Shown here in pieces: positions 63,369 through 64,000 of a stretch of 64,000 bases of DNA. Positions within the stretch are counted from its first letter, which is position 1. Each line of letters starts with the position of its first letter. Under the pieces are notes generated by a model, which was not told where the DNA came from, searched no databases, and saw nothing but the letters and a program-made list of their open reading frames with translations. Source of the stretch: Variovorax saccharolyticus (GTDB taxonomy: Bacteria > Pseudomonadota > Gammaproteobacteria > Burkholderiales > Burkholderiaceae_C); contig NZ_JASZYT010000016.1 of the NCBI RefSeq assembly GCF_030316765.1, forward strand, positions 1 to 64,000, read 5' to 3'. The position numbers and the translations under genes are program-made.

Positions 63369-64000
63369 TCACTTGTCTTCCATCGCGGTAAGACCTTCGG
63401 AGAGCGGCGCGCCTTTGACATCGATGGTGGCGAAAGCCGTATCGATCTCCTTCACGTCGTTGGGCGTCAGAACGAGGTCTGCTGCCGCAAGGTTGTCGTC
63501 AAGGTGCACAGACTTCGTCGCGCCCGGTATCGGAACGAGATAGGGCCGCTGCGCCAGCAGCCATGCGAGCGCGATCTGGGCTGGGGTGCAGCCCTTGCGC
63601 GCGCCGAGCCCTCGCAGGAATTCGACGACGGCAAAGTTGGCCTGGAGCGCCTCCGGCGTGAAACGCGGGAAGCTGGCACGCAGATCGTTCGCATCTTCGA
63701 ACTTCGTATCTGGGGTGATCTGCCCGGTGAGGAAGCCTTGACCCAGGGGCCCCCAAGCGACGAAGCCGATGCCGAGTTCGTCGCAGAGATCGAGGAGCGC
63801 GTCTTCTGGCTCGCGCATCCAGAGCGAATAGTGGTTCTGGATCGCGGCGACCGGCTGAACAGCGTGAGCGCGGCGGATCGTTGCAGCGCCAGCCTCCGAC
63901 AGGCCGAAGTGCTTGACCTTGCCTTCGGCAATGAGGTCCTTCACGGTGCCCGCAACGTCTTCGATCGGCACGGCCGGATCGACCCGGTGCTGGTAAAGCA
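63369..64000 (-). CDS. Aldo/keto reductase, N-terminus beyond the window
   Basis: The C-terminal 210 residues of a second aldo/keto reductase, read from the window edge with LYQHRVDPAVPIEDVAGT (His of the catalytic tetrad). It continues through EGKVKHFGLSEAGAATIRRA, FVAWGPLGQGFLTGQI and LVPIPGATKSVHLDDNLAAA (NADPH loop). It closely parallels the protein at 61763-62746, suggesting tandem duplication with the NmrA-like gene between. Its start codon and promoter are not visible. Confidence 0.93.
   Translation of the reverse strand, partial: LYQHRVDPAVPIEDVAGTVKDLIAEGKVKHFGLSEAGAATIRRAHAVQPVAAIQNHYSLWMREPEDALLDLCDELGIGFVAWGPLGQGFLTGQITPDTKFEDANDLRASFPRFTPEALQANFAVVEFLRGLGARKGCTPAQIALAWLLAQRPYLVPIPGATKSVHLDDNLAAADLVLTPNDVKEIDTAFATIDVKGAPLSEGLTAMEDK

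Overview
The window looks like chromosomal DNA of a GC-rich betaproteobacterium of the order Burkholderiales, probably a Comamonadaceae or Alcaligenaceae relative. This is inferred from seven Bug-type (tripartite tricarboxylate transporter, TTT) periplasmic binding proteins, the BKACE, CaiB-like and acyl-CoA dehydrogenase content, the etfB-etfA order and the codon bias. No rRNA, tRNA, CRISPR array or phage was seen. About 52 genes are complete or run off a window edge, and eight or nine more are decayed.

Layout. 1-5.7 kb: tripartite efflux pump (AI-2E permease, NodT-type outer-membrane lipoprotein, HlyD adaptor), a small membrane protein and a patatin-like lipoprotein. 5.7-14.6 kb: gene-poor stretch with an alpha/beta hydrolase, a Fur-family regulator, an orphan Fur-box-like site, two gene fragments, a YtcJ-type amidohydrolase, a CadC-like TPR regulator and an FAD monooxygenase. 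15-35 kb: catabolic region. A CMD-etfB-etfA-acyl-CoA dehydrogenase-MFS set and a CMD-Bug-TauD-SDR set each sit beside an AraC regulator, and the two regulators are paralogues. The second regulator diverges from an operon of BKACE, Rieske protein, Bug protein, acyl-CoA ligase, YeiH-type permease and SDR. A GlxA-type regulator and a second acyl-CoA dehydrogenase lie between. 36-45.6 kb: decay zone with broken cyclase, GH63-like glycosidase, acyl-CoA dehydrogenase, nitronate monooxygenase, Bug and CaiB genes plus an insertion-sequence remnant, interspersed with intact AsmA, SDR and Bug genes. 45.7-58.6 kb: cyclase/STAND ATPase fusion, sulfatase, then a LysR-centred catabolic locus (TauD, Bug, hydrolase on one side; Bug, HMGL-like lyase, Bug on the other). 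58.9-64 kb: a same-strand run of redox genes (flavodoxin, cupin, FGE-fold protein, SDR, two aldo/keto reductases, NmrA-like protein).

How the genes may work together. The catabolic regions follow one plan: a periplasmic Bug protein captures a carboxylate, a dioxygenase or hydrolase opens it, a CoA ligase activates it, and acyl-CoA dehydrogenases with ETF, SDRs and a BKACE or HMGL-like enzyme degrade it. The substrates cannot be read from the sequence.

The most notable unexplained structure is regulatory. A 33-bp pattern TTGAC-N4-TGTGACA-N14-YGYGACA occurs three times (20371-20407, 27882-27918, and 29018-29054 on the minus strand), always pointing away from a structural gene. At two of the sites it lies in an 80-bp block that is nearly the same. 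Separately, a 43-bp element occurs twice around the LysR gene (53854-53896 and, inverted, 54903-54945), and its similarity continues into both target promoters.
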